64,000 nt of DNA from an uncultured Gammaproteobacteria bacterium (GTDB lineage: Bacteria; Pseudomonadota; Gammaproteobacteria; HyVt-429). Location of the stretch: assembly GCA_947259975.1 (NCBI GenBank), contig CAMYOD010000003.1, positions 120,517 through 184,516 of the forward strand. Direction: 5' to 3'. Shown one piece after another: positions 55,071 to 62,087 of the stretch. How positions within the stretch are numbered: the stretch's first letter is position 1; each line of letters starts with the position of its first letter. Made by a program: the position numbers and the translations under genes. The notes under the pieces were generated by a model. The model made no database searches. It saw only the letters and a list, made by a program, of their open reading frames with translations, and had not been told where the DNA came from.

Positions 55071-55084
55071 TTGATACATATCAA
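55071..55084. promoter_or_regulatory. Perfect FNR/ANR-type binding site
   Basis: TTGATACATATCAA equals the consensus TTGAT-N4-ATCAA. For the lipoprotein gene on the + strand its centre is about 46 bases before a predicted start downstream of TAATAT/TATAAC (55110-55118), near the class II activator position. It also lies 74 bases before the minus-strand hypothetical gene. Confidence 0.65.
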
Positions 55085-55195
55085 GGCACCTTATGCCCGC
55101 ACTGTGCTCTAATATAACCAGACTCCCGGTCACCCGATTGGCCGGCCCAGCGTTAGCTGGGTTAACCAGCAAACCATAAATACGGAGATTTCGTC

Positions 55196-55657
55196 GTGAA
55201 CAAATTGACACAAGGCTTCATCGTTGCCCTGTTGGCGGTTTCTGTGACCGCCTGTGAGACCCCGCCGAGCAAGGAGGCGACGGGCGCGGTCACCGGCGCG
55301 GTGGTCGGCGGAATTCTAGGCCAGCAAGTCGGTGGCGGACGCGGCCAGGATCTGGCCACGGTCGCGGGCGTGATCCTCGGCGCCGTGGTGGGCGCCAACA
55401 TCGGCCGTTCCCTGGACGCGCAGGATGAAATGCGCGCGCAGCAGGTGCTCGAGTACAACCGCACGGGCCACTCGGAACGTTGGGTCAATCCGGATACCGG
55501 CGCCGACGTAACCGTGGTGCCGACCCGCACCTACCAGACGGCACAGGGCCAGTATTGCCGTGAGTACACGACCAAGGTGATCGTGGGCGGCCAGAAGGAG
55601 GATGCCTACGGCACTGCGTGCCGGCAACCGGACGGTAGCTGGAAGATCGTGCAATAA
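55196..55657 (+). CDS. Glycine-zipper 2TM lipoprotein (surface-antigen-like)
   Basis: A 153-residue lipoprotein with lipobox VTAC (Cys20) and a glycine-zipper module (GAVTGAVVGGILGQQVGGGRGQ...GVILGAVVGANIGRSLDAQD) that inserts or packs in the outer membrane, followed by a soluble domain with conserved RWVNPDTGADVTVVPTRTYQ and two Cys (YCREYT, TACRQPDGSW) like 17-kDa surface antigens. The domain architecture is common in proteobacterial envelope-stress proteins. An FNR-type site precedes it and an intrinsic terminator follows. Confidence 0.85.
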   Translation: MNKLTQGFIVALLAVSVTACETPPSKEATGAVTGAVVGGILGQQVGGGRGQDLATVAGVILGAVVGANIGRSLDAQDEMRAQQVLEYNRTGHSERWVNPDTGADVTVVPTRTYQTAQGQYCREYTTKVIVGGQKEDAYGTACRQPDGSWKIVQ

Positions 55658-55688
55658 CCCGCGGCGGACCTCCTCCCCGCCGCGGCTG

Positions 55689-55735
55689 ACGGCACACGAC
55701 CGGAGTGTGTAACGCTCTGGGGGTGTGCCGTTTCT
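55689..55735 (+). terminator. Rho-independent terminator after the lipoprotein gene
   Basis: ACGGCACAC (55689-55697) pairs with GTGTGCCGT (55723-55731) enclosing an inner stem CCGGAG/CTCTGG, followed by TTTCTT. Confidence 0.8.
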
Positions 55736-55787
55736 TATTGCAGAGACAAAGAAAATGAGACTTATCTACTGTCTGGCGAACGGAATC

Positions 55788-56918
55788 TCACCGCGCAGCT
55801 GCAATCACTTGCTCAATGACCTCGCCCAGTCTCTCCTCGAGACCAAGCCAAAGGGGCAGCCGTACCAGACGTTCACTGAGAATACGAGTGTGATCGAGTG
55901 ATCCTGAGGTGCGGCCGGCCCGCCTACCCATCGGCGAGTCGTGCAGTGGCACGTAGTGGAAAACAGCACCTATGCCACGGTTCCGAAGGTACGCGATGAA
56001 ATCCGATCGTTTCTCGCGACTCGGCAACAGTAGATAATACATATGTGCGTTATGGGCACACTCAGTCGGTATACGGGGACGGTGCACGAGCCCGTCTGCC
56101 TCTAACGAGACAAATGACTCATGATAGTGCTGCCAGAGCGCAAGGCGGCGCTTGGTGATGGTGGCGGCCTCTTCCATCTGTGCCCAGAGAAAAGCCGCGA
56201 CGAGTTCGCTGGGAAGATATGATGATCCGATATCGACCCAAGTGTATTTGTCGACCTCACCGCGAAAAAATTGATTTCGGTTCGTACCTTTCTCACGAAT
56301 CATCTCCGCGCGTTCTATAAATTGAGGCACATTGATGAGCAGTGCGCCGCCCTCACCCGAGATTACGTTCTTTGTCTCGTGAAAACTGAGCGCCGCGAGA
56401 TGCCCGAAACTACCGAGAGGCCGGCCTTTGTAGGTTGAGAATATGGCCTGCGCGGCATCCTCGATGACCATGAGCCCGTGCCGATCGGCGATCGCCGTAA
56501 TGGTATCCATTTCACATGCGACGCCGGCATAGTGCACCACCACGATTGCCTTGGTCTTGTCTGTGATCGCGACCTCGATCCTGCTCTCGTCAATATTCAG
56601 GGTATCCGGCCGAATATCGACAAAGACCGGAACCCCGCCGCGAAGCACAAAGGCATTCGCGGTAGAAACAAAGGTATAGGATGGCATGATGACCTCATCA
56701 CCGGGCCCGATCCCCCCAAGGATCGCGGAAATCTCGAGCGCGGCGGTGCAGGAGTGAGTCAACAACGCCTTCGGACAACCGATCCAGTCCTCCAGCATGG
56801 CATTGCAGCGCCAGGTGAACTCTCCGTCACCGGCAAGATGGCCGTTGGCGTGGGCCTGGCTGATGTAGCCAAGCTCCTTGCCGGTCATATAGGGCTTATT
56901 AAACGGTATGTCCATCAA
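55788..56918 (-). CDS. dTDP-4-amino-4,6-dideoxygalactose transaminase (WecE/RffA-like)
   Basis: A 376-residue PLP-dependent DegT/DnrJ/EryC1 aminotransferase, closely following E. coli WecE: IPFNKPYMTGKELGYI, LTHSCTAALEISAIL, GDEVIMPSYTFVSTANAFVLRGG, VVVHYAGVACEMDTI, the PLP lysine in SFHETKNVISGEGGAL, and REKGTNRNQFFRGEVDKYTWVDIGSSYLPSEL. It transfers an amino group to the 4-keto sugar dTDP-4-keto-6-deoxyglucose. It is the last gene of the minus-strand sugar island; with the formyltransferase upstream it would give a 4-formamido sugar (inference). Confidence 0.92.
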   Translation of the reverse strand: MMDIPFNKPYMTGKELGYISQAHANGHLAGDGEFTWRCNAMLEDWIGCPKALLTHSCTAALEISAILGGIGPGDEVIMPSYTFVSTANAFVLRGGVPVFVDIRPDTLNIDESRIEVAITDKTKAIVVVHYAGVACEMDTITAIADRHGLMVIEDAAQAIFSTYKGRPLGSFGHLAALSFHETKNVISGEGGALLINVPQFIERAEMIREKGTNRNQFFRGEVDKYTWVDIGSSYLPSELVAAFLWAQMEEAATITKRRLALWQHYHESFVSLEADGLVHRPRIPTECAHNAHMYYLLLPSREKRSDFIAYLRNRGIGAVFHYVPLHDSPMGRRAGRTSGSLDHTRILSERLVRLPLWLGLEERLGEVIEQVIAAAR

Positions 56919-56927
56919 ACGCCTTGA

Positions 56928-57800
56928 TCATTTGCCTTTCCGGGCAACGATCAACAAAGAACCACCCAAAGGGAGCGAGACCCCGGCGCGAATCAATCCG
57001 CGCTCGAGATCCAAAATTTTCTTCAGCACCGTATTTATGTGGCCGCCCAAGCGTAAGTCCGCGAGCGGGTCATATTCGTCGACCGGGACACGCTGCCTCC
57101 ATCGCGAAATCATCATGAGCGGCAGCAACAGGGAGACAAATGAGGTCCGCCGCAGTACCGTGAATCCTGCTGCCTGTACCTTGCGGATCAGATCCTTCGC
57201 ATTGTATCGACGTGCATGGCGGGCGTGTTCATCTGCCTGGCTCCACAGAAAGGCATGTTGTGGGACGGTCAATATGATGCCGCCGTTATTGCGAATCGCC
57301 TGATACATCTGAGATAAGACGAGTTCATCTTCGTCGATGTGCTCAAGTACGTCGAATGCCCCAATTACATCGAATTCTTCCGCAAATGGCATACGACGTG
57401 CATCCATCTGGAACAGGGTACAATCTCCTGTCCGTTCTGCTGCATATCGAATGCCTTCACTATAGATCTCACACCCGCACAGCTCGACATCGGGAAAGGA
57501 CTGCTCGATCCCGGATAATACAAATCCGGTACCGCAACCGACTTCCAGCATATTGTCGATCGCGGGGAAATATTTTCTAAGCGCCCAAATGATGAGCTCA
57601 TTTCGGGCGCGGAACCAAAAATTATTTTCCTCGAGTGGCGCGAGTTCCTGAAAGAACGACGGATCAAAACCATCACTCGCCTCTGCAAGTTCCGGGGCGA
57701 ACGCAAGGAATCCGGCGATTCTGGTGGGCGTGGCTTTGCAGAACGGACATTCCCATCCGGGTGTGTCGAAGCGTTCTCCACACCCAATGCACAATTTCAT
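56928..57800 (-). CDS. SAM-dependent methyltransferase with N-terminal zinc ribbon
   Basis: A 290-residue protein. The first 25 residues carry CIGCGERFD...WECPFCKATP, two CXXC pairs that should bind zinc. A class I methyltransferase core follows: LEVGCGTGFVLSGIEQSF, DVELCGCEIYSEGI, MPFAEEFDVIGAFDVLEHI. The C-terminal part holds a hydrophobic segment (TSFVSLLLPLMMISRW). Such proteins are frequent in O-antigen clusters, where targets are sugars or polyprenyl-linked glycans. It is 9 bases upstream of the transaminase gene. Confidence 0.85.
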   Translation of the reverse strand: MKLCIGCGERFDTPGWECPFCKATPTRIAGFLAFAPELAEASDGFDPSFFQELAPLEENNFWFRARNELIIWALRKYFPAIDNMLEVGCGTGFVLSGIEQSFPDVELCGCEIYSEGIRYAAERTGDCTLFQMDARRMPFAEEFDVIGAFDVLEHIDEDELVLSQMYQAIRNNGGIILTVPQHAFLWSQADEHARHARRYNAKDLIRKVQAAGFTVLRRTSFVSLLLPLMMISRWRQRVPVDEYDPLADLRLGGHINTVLKKILDLERGLIRAGVSLPLGGSLLIVARKGK

Positions 57801-58029
57801 GTATGGCTCATCCAGGATACGCGCAGACAGATGGATGCATCGTCCGCAGAGTCAAAAAGACAATTTGCACACCCCAAAACCTGCACCCTCCGCATGTCGA
57901 AGGTGCGCCTGACCGACAAACCCGGATTCGAGGTTAGCGCAAAAATAGCATTGTTGTTGCGCAAGGGTCCGTAACCAAGAATATTGAAGCTTTTAGCGGC
58001 CACGCAATAAACGACATCAGTATCAGGTG

Positions 58030-58956
58030 CTAGTCCAGCGTAATCGACAGATTTGTTAATAGCTCTTCTGCATTCACTGCTAATCCATTTTCTTGCTGGA
58101 CCTCCCGTAACAACAAGGCGCCATCTCCGGTGAGGACCGCCACGCCTTTCCCGGGTAAAATCTCTGCGACTCGACCCGGGACACGGCCAATATAGTTCAC
58201 GCCCTTGCCGTAAGGGCTGGCGTCCCAGATTCGCAGGAGATTTCCGGCAAGCTGCGTATAGGCCCCGGGATAGGGCCGCGAGTAGGCGCGCACAAGATTA
58301 TAGATTTCGCACGTAGGTTTTCGCCAGTCGATACGGCAGTCACCCGGCAACAACTTGCATGTGTACGTGGCACGCCCGTGATCCTGCTTGCTGCGCGGAG
58401 CCTGTCCTTGTACCAGTGAGTCGAAATTTTTCTCCAAAACCAGCAGATAGGTTTCAGTAACTCGCTCGACGATCTCGCTGATATATTCAGTGGGCCCAAT
58501 GGGCACGGTTTCCTGGTCGACGATGTCGCCGGCATCAATCTCATCAACCATCTCGACCAGCGTAACACCCGTATGATCTTCACCGTTGATTATTGCCCAT
58601 ACAGTTGGAGAGAAGCCACGATAGCCGGGCAGCAGAGAGTCGTGAAAGACGAATGCGCCGCGGCTCGCTGTCTGGTACACGCGCGCTGGTATCAGATAAC
58701 GCCAGCTGACGGCGAAAATCAGGTCGACCCCGCCATTGCCGAGCAGTTTGTTCCAGCGCGCCTCATCGATGCGTTTGGCCTCAATAAACTCGGCGCCAGT
58801 AGAGGCGGCCAATTCACGGATGTCGTCGAAGTATCCTGGCTCCCATGTCTCCTCGCGCGGGCAAACAACCGAAATGTCCCCGTCATCCGCAAGTTCGGTG
58901 AGTCGCTCGAGGAAGCGATATCCGCGCCGTGTTGCGCAGAAAAGCACTATATGCAA
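58030..58956 (-). CDS. Sugar N-formyltransferase (ArnA/FdtF-type)
   Basis: A 308-residue formyltransferase. The N-terminal Rossmann-like core has the active-site region HDSLLPGYRGFSPTVWAIINGEDHTGVTL followed by DEIDAGDIVDQETVPI with the catalytic Asp, the formyl-tetrahydrofolate pattern of sugar N-formyltransferases rather than of Fmt (which has HASLLPRWRGAAP). The C-terminal domain (CRIDWRKPTCEIYNLVRAYSRPYPGAYT) is the Fmt/ArnA type. It likely formylates the 4-amino sugar made by the WecE-like enzyme. The 229 bases downstream, before the methyltransferase gene, hold no clear gene. Confidence 0.88.
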   Translation of the reverse strand: MHIVLFCATRRGYRFLERLTELADDGDISVVCPREETWEPGYFDDIRELAASTGAEFIEAKRIDEARWNKLLGNGGVDLIFAVSWRYLIPARVYQTASRGAFVFHDSLLPGYRGFSPTVWAIINGEDHTGVTLVEMVDEIDAGDIVDQETVPIGPTEYISEIVERVTETYLLVLEKNFDSLVQGQAPRSKQDHGRATYTCKLLPGDCRIDWRKPTCEIYNLVRAYSRPYPGAYTQLAGNLLRIWDASPYGKGVNYIGRVPGRVAEILPGKGVAVLTGDGALLLREVQQENGLAVNAEELLTNLSITLD

Positions 58957-58998
58957 CTGCGGGCCCTCCCGGCCTCGTCTAGCCAGCGTGCTGCCAAA

Positions 58999-60039
58999 CT
59001 ATTGATGCTCCGCGGGTTGAGTTTCTCGCCTATCAGGTGTCGTAGTGACCCCTGGGTGCTCATCTCCCTGGTAACACGAATCGCTCACCTGTCTGATGAC
59101 ATAGGCCGGTCTGTCCATCGTACGCAGGTGTATTCGGGCAAGATACTCGCCAAATATACCGAGGGTAAACAGCTGTGCACCGGAGAAAATCGCGATAATC
59201 GAGGCAAGAAAAGGAAACCCCGGGATACTCGAACCTGCAACTAGGTAACGAACCAGCACCCAGGCCAGCACGCAAAGTCCGAAAACTGTAAACGCAAACC
59301 CAACGACGCTGGCGATCTTGAGCGGCAATGTGCTAAAGCCCGTCATCAGATTCAATGCGTGACGTATAAGCTTGCGCAGCGTGTAGTTCGATTCTCCTGC
59401 AAGACGTCGGTCATGGCGAACCTTCGTCACTGCGAAATTCGAGGTTACCCATGACAACAGTACATCGATCGATACGTTTGGACTGCGATAGTCTGCAAAT
59501 CCATCGCGCAGATACGTCCGAAACGCTCGAAACGCACTGATGTGGCGTGCATTTTCAACACCAATCGCACCCTGCAGCGTCACTTTGGTGAGTTGTGACG
59601 CGATGTCGCGTAACACTCCATGCTGCTCCTCCAGGGGCGTACCGTAGACCACATCATAACCTTCGGTGAGCTTGTTCAGCAGCGTGTTGAGCTCGGATGG
59701 AGGATGCTGAAGATCATCGTCCATAGTGACAATGATGTTATAACGCGCGGCGCGGATACCGCAGAGAAGCGCGTTATGTTGGCCAAAGTTTCGGCTGAGC
59801 TTTAATCCCCGGATACGCGCCTCATTAGCCGCAAGATCTTCTATTACACGCCACGATCCGTCGTGGCTACAATCCTCGACAAACACGATCTCGAATTCGG
59901 ATCCAAGTGACGTCAGCTCCTGAATCAATTGTTCACACAGCTCCGAAATGCTCGCTTCGGCATTGAACACCGGAATGACTACTGACACACCCTCGACAAA
60001 GGTGCCGCTTTCTCCTGATACGTGTTCCTGGTGACTCAT
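58999..60039 (-). CDS. Polyprenyl-phosphate glycosyltransferase, family 2 (ArnC/DPM1-like)
   Basis: A 346-residue GT2 enzyme with GT-A core motifs VSVVIPVFNAEASISELCEQL, FVEDCSHDGSW and the metal-binding VTMDDDLQHPPSE, followed by two C-terminal membrane helices (IASVVGFAFTVFGLCVLAWVLVRYLV and FPFLASIIAIFSGAQLFTLGIFGEYLARI). Relatives load a sugar onto undecaprenyl phosphate for transfer at the periplasmic face. Start 60039 (MSHQEH) is preferred; an ATG at 60078 directly abuts the upstream stop. It heads toward the formyltransferase with a 42-bp gap. Confidence 0.9.
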   Translation of the reverse strand: MSHQEHVSGESGTFVEGVSVVIPVFNAEASISELCEQLIQELTSLGSEFEIVFVEDCSHDGSWRVIEDLAANEARIRGLKLSRNFGQHNALLCGIRAARYNIIVTMDDDLQHPPSELNTLLNKLTEGYDVVYGTPLEEQHGVLRDIASQLTKVTLQGAIGVENARHISAFRAFRTYLRDGFADYRSPNVSIDVLLSWVTSNFAVTKVRHDRRLAGESNYTLRKLIRHALNLMTGFSTLPLKIASVVGFAFTVFGLCVLAWVLVRYLVAGSSIPGFPFLASIIAIFSGAQLFTLGIFGEYLARIHLRTMDRPAYVIRQVSDSCYQGDEHPGVTTTPDRRETQPAEHQ

Positions 60040-60078
60040 TTGGCTAGGCGACCCCCCAAGCTTCGGACGCCGGCACAT

Positions 60079-60687
60079 CTAACACGAACATTCCATGATG
60101 ATATGTGTATAAGGTATCCGCAGAAGGTCGTGATGAATATATGTCTCAACGACCGGGAACCCATTTCTCACGATCTTTTCATATTCCGTTTTCGTACGAA
60201 CATGCTCACCACGATCTTTCGAAAGTAGATAACGCGCTACTGACGATTGTCCGTCCACGTAGCATCCGTCCAATGTTAAGAATCTTCCGTTTTCGGTGAG
60301 GGCGCTACGTGCGAGTTCACATAACGATGCGGCATCCGTATCGTTCAGGTGGTGCATCAGCCCGATTGCGATCACAATATCAAACGCCGGAAACTCTCCC
60401 AAGGTTGCCCTGGTGACAGACTGACAGAAAAAAGTGCCTCGTGCTCCGTGCTTATGCGTTGCGGCGGCGATATAGTCGTGGTTTGTATCAAAGCCCACGT
60501 AATCAACGTTGGATAGTTGCGTCAGTATGGCGCCTGTCCCACAGCCGATATCGAGAATGCGGGCACCGGAGAAAGGCCGCATGTACAGGTCAACGAACCT
60601 ATTGTTGAGCTGAATCCCCCCAATAAGGTAGCGAAAAAGATTATACGCGCCCGGTATCCCGAGAACGCTTCGCAGTGTTACTTCCAC
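60079..60687 (-). CDS. Class I SAM-dependent methyltransferase
   Basis: A 202-residue methyltransferase: SGARILDIGCGTGAILTQLSNV (SAM motif I), DYVGFDTNHDYI, FDIVIAIGLMHHLNDTDAASLC and RFLTLDGCYVDGQSSVARYLLSKDRGEHVRT. The last block is shared with methyltransferases of polysaccharide gene clusters. It is the first gene of the minus-strand island and ends 39 bases before the glycosyltransferase start. Target unknown. Confidence 0.87.
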   Translation of the reverse strand: MEVTLRSVLGIPGAYNLFRYLIGGIQLNNRFVDLYMRPFSGARILDIGCGTGAILTQLSNVDYVGFDTNHDYIAAATHKHGARGTFFCQSVTRATLGEFPAFDIVIAIGLMHHLNDTDAASLCELARSALTENGRFLTLDGCYVDGQSSVARYLLSKDRGEHVRTKTEYEKIVRNGFPVVETYIHHDLLRIPYTHIIMECSC

Positions 60688-60864
60688 GTGTCCGTAGTCT
60701 TTTATTGGCAGGCGAGTTATGAGATTTTCGCTGATAGTTCTTTAGCAGGCAAGGCGTCATTTGACTGAAGGAGAGACCTGCGTTTGGTCTCCCTGGTGGA
60801 ACTCTCCCCTATCTGTTTGAATGCTGACGAATCGATGGGGCCGACCGGCGGCGTTATCGTCAAT

Positions 60865-60892
60865 TTGACGCGATCCAAGAGGCTGGTATCCT
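60865..60892 (+). promoter_or_regulatory. Possible sigma-70 promoter of gmd
   Basis: TTGACG (60865-60870), 16-base spacer, TATCCT (60887-60892), about 38 bases before the gmd ATG. Confidence 0.45.
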
Positions 60893-60929
60893 TTCGGGAA
60901 TCGATTTTGGGCGGCTGGTAGCTAGTTTG

Positions 60930-61943
60930 ATGAAGAAGGCGCTGATAACCGGAATCGCGGGACAAGACGGAAGCTATCTCGCCGAACTCTTGCTGGGCAA
61001 GGGCTACCAGGTCTTTGGCATCCTGCGGAAGGAGGCGCTCGAAGACCCGGTCAATCGCATGTGGCGCCTGCGTCACATCCATGATCAATTGACGCTGCTG
61101 CCGGTTTCCCTGGAAAGTGATGCCAGCCTGTATCGCTGCGTCGAGGAGCTGCAGCCGGACGAATGCTATCACCTCGCCGCCCGCAGTTTTGTCTCCTATT
61201 CGTTTAACGACGGACACGAGACCATTGATGCGAATATAGCCAACACCCACTATCTGCTTTCGGCGTTGAATCAGGCCGCGCCCGACTGCCGGTTCTATTT
61301 TCCGGGCTCGAGCGAAATGTTCGGGCACAGCTCACGCGCGCCGCAGAACGAAGCAACACCGTTCCGCCCACGTTCGCCATACGGCATATCCAAAGTTGCG
61401 GGTTTTGATCTGACGCGGAACTATCGCGAATCCCATAACATGTTTGCCGCCTGCGGCATCCTTTATAACCATGAATCACCGCGCCGTGGTCACGAGTATG
61501 TGACGCGCAAGATCTCATCCAATGTGGCGCGCATCAAACAGGGCCTGGAGACCAGGATCCGCCTGGGCAACATCGATGCGCAGCGGGATTGGGGGCATGC
61601 GCGGGATTATGTGCACTCAATGTGGTTGATGCTGCAGCAGGACGAACCGGATGACTATGTCATCGCCACCGGTGAACTGCATACCGTCAGGGAGCTGCTG
61701 GATATCGCCTTTGCCTGTGTCGGGCTCGATTACCAGTCCTATTTCGAATTCGACGAGAAATTCTTCCGGCCCACCGAGGCGGTCCCGCTCGCAGGCGATG
61801 CCTCGAAGATCGCCAAAAAGCTCGGCTGGCACCCGACGACGTCTTTCGAAGCACTGGTCGAGGAGATGGTCGCGCACGACCTGGGCAAGCCGTTCGCGGC
61901 GCCCCATGGCCGCCCCCGCCACAAGGCGAGTTCTGTCGCCTAG
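60930..61943 (+). CDS. gmd: GDP-mannose 4,6-dehydratase
   Basis: Gmd converts GDP-mannose to GDP-4-keto-6-deoxymannose, precursor of GDP-fucose, -rhamnose and -perosamine. The 337-residue short-chain dehydrogenase has the NADP motif TGIAGQDGSYLAELLLGKGY, catalytic SSEMFG and YGISK (Tyr-Lys), and the diagnostic YNHESPRRGHEYVTRKI. Start is ATG 60930; the TTG just before it is not needed. No fcl, rmd or per gene follows in the window, so the final sugar is open. GC content is like the housekeeping genes, unlike the island beside it. Confidence 0.95.
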   Translation: MKKALITGIAGQDGSYLAELLLGKGYQVFGILRKEALEDPVNRMWRLRHIHDQLTLLPVSLESDASLYRCVEELQPDECYHLAARSFVSYSFNDGHETIDANIANTHYLLSALNQAAPDCRFYFPGSSEMFGHSSRAPQNEATPFRPRSPYGISKVAGFDLTRNYRESHNMFAACGILYNHESPRRGHEYVTRKISSNVARIKQGLETRIRLGNIDAQRDWGHARDYVHSMWLMLQQDEPDDYVIATGELHTVRELLDIAFACVGLDYQSYFEFDEKFFRPTEAVPLAGDASKIAKKLGWHPTTSFEALVEEMVAHDLGKPFAAPHGRPRHKASSVA

Positions 61944-62087
61944 GCCGATTCTGCCGCTTGCCGTGGCCGTATCCAGGCGGCGCCGCGACGACATACGCAC
62001 AATTTCCGCCCGTTAGATCTCCAGTTGGCAGCTGCTATAATTCCCGGTTCCGGAGTGGTTAACCGCATCAATGGAGCAGATTTCTCG

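Noticed and set aside
57797-58003. 68-codon minus-strand frame between the formyltransferase and methyltransferase genes
   Set aside because: No recognisable domain or ribosome-binding site, and it overlaps the methyltransferase start; it may be a decayed remnant but I cannot support a gene.
62031-62041. TATAAT-like box before the FG-GAP gene
   Set aside because: The -10 is good but the only hexamer at 17 bases (TTAGAT) is a poor -35, so I did not list a promoter.
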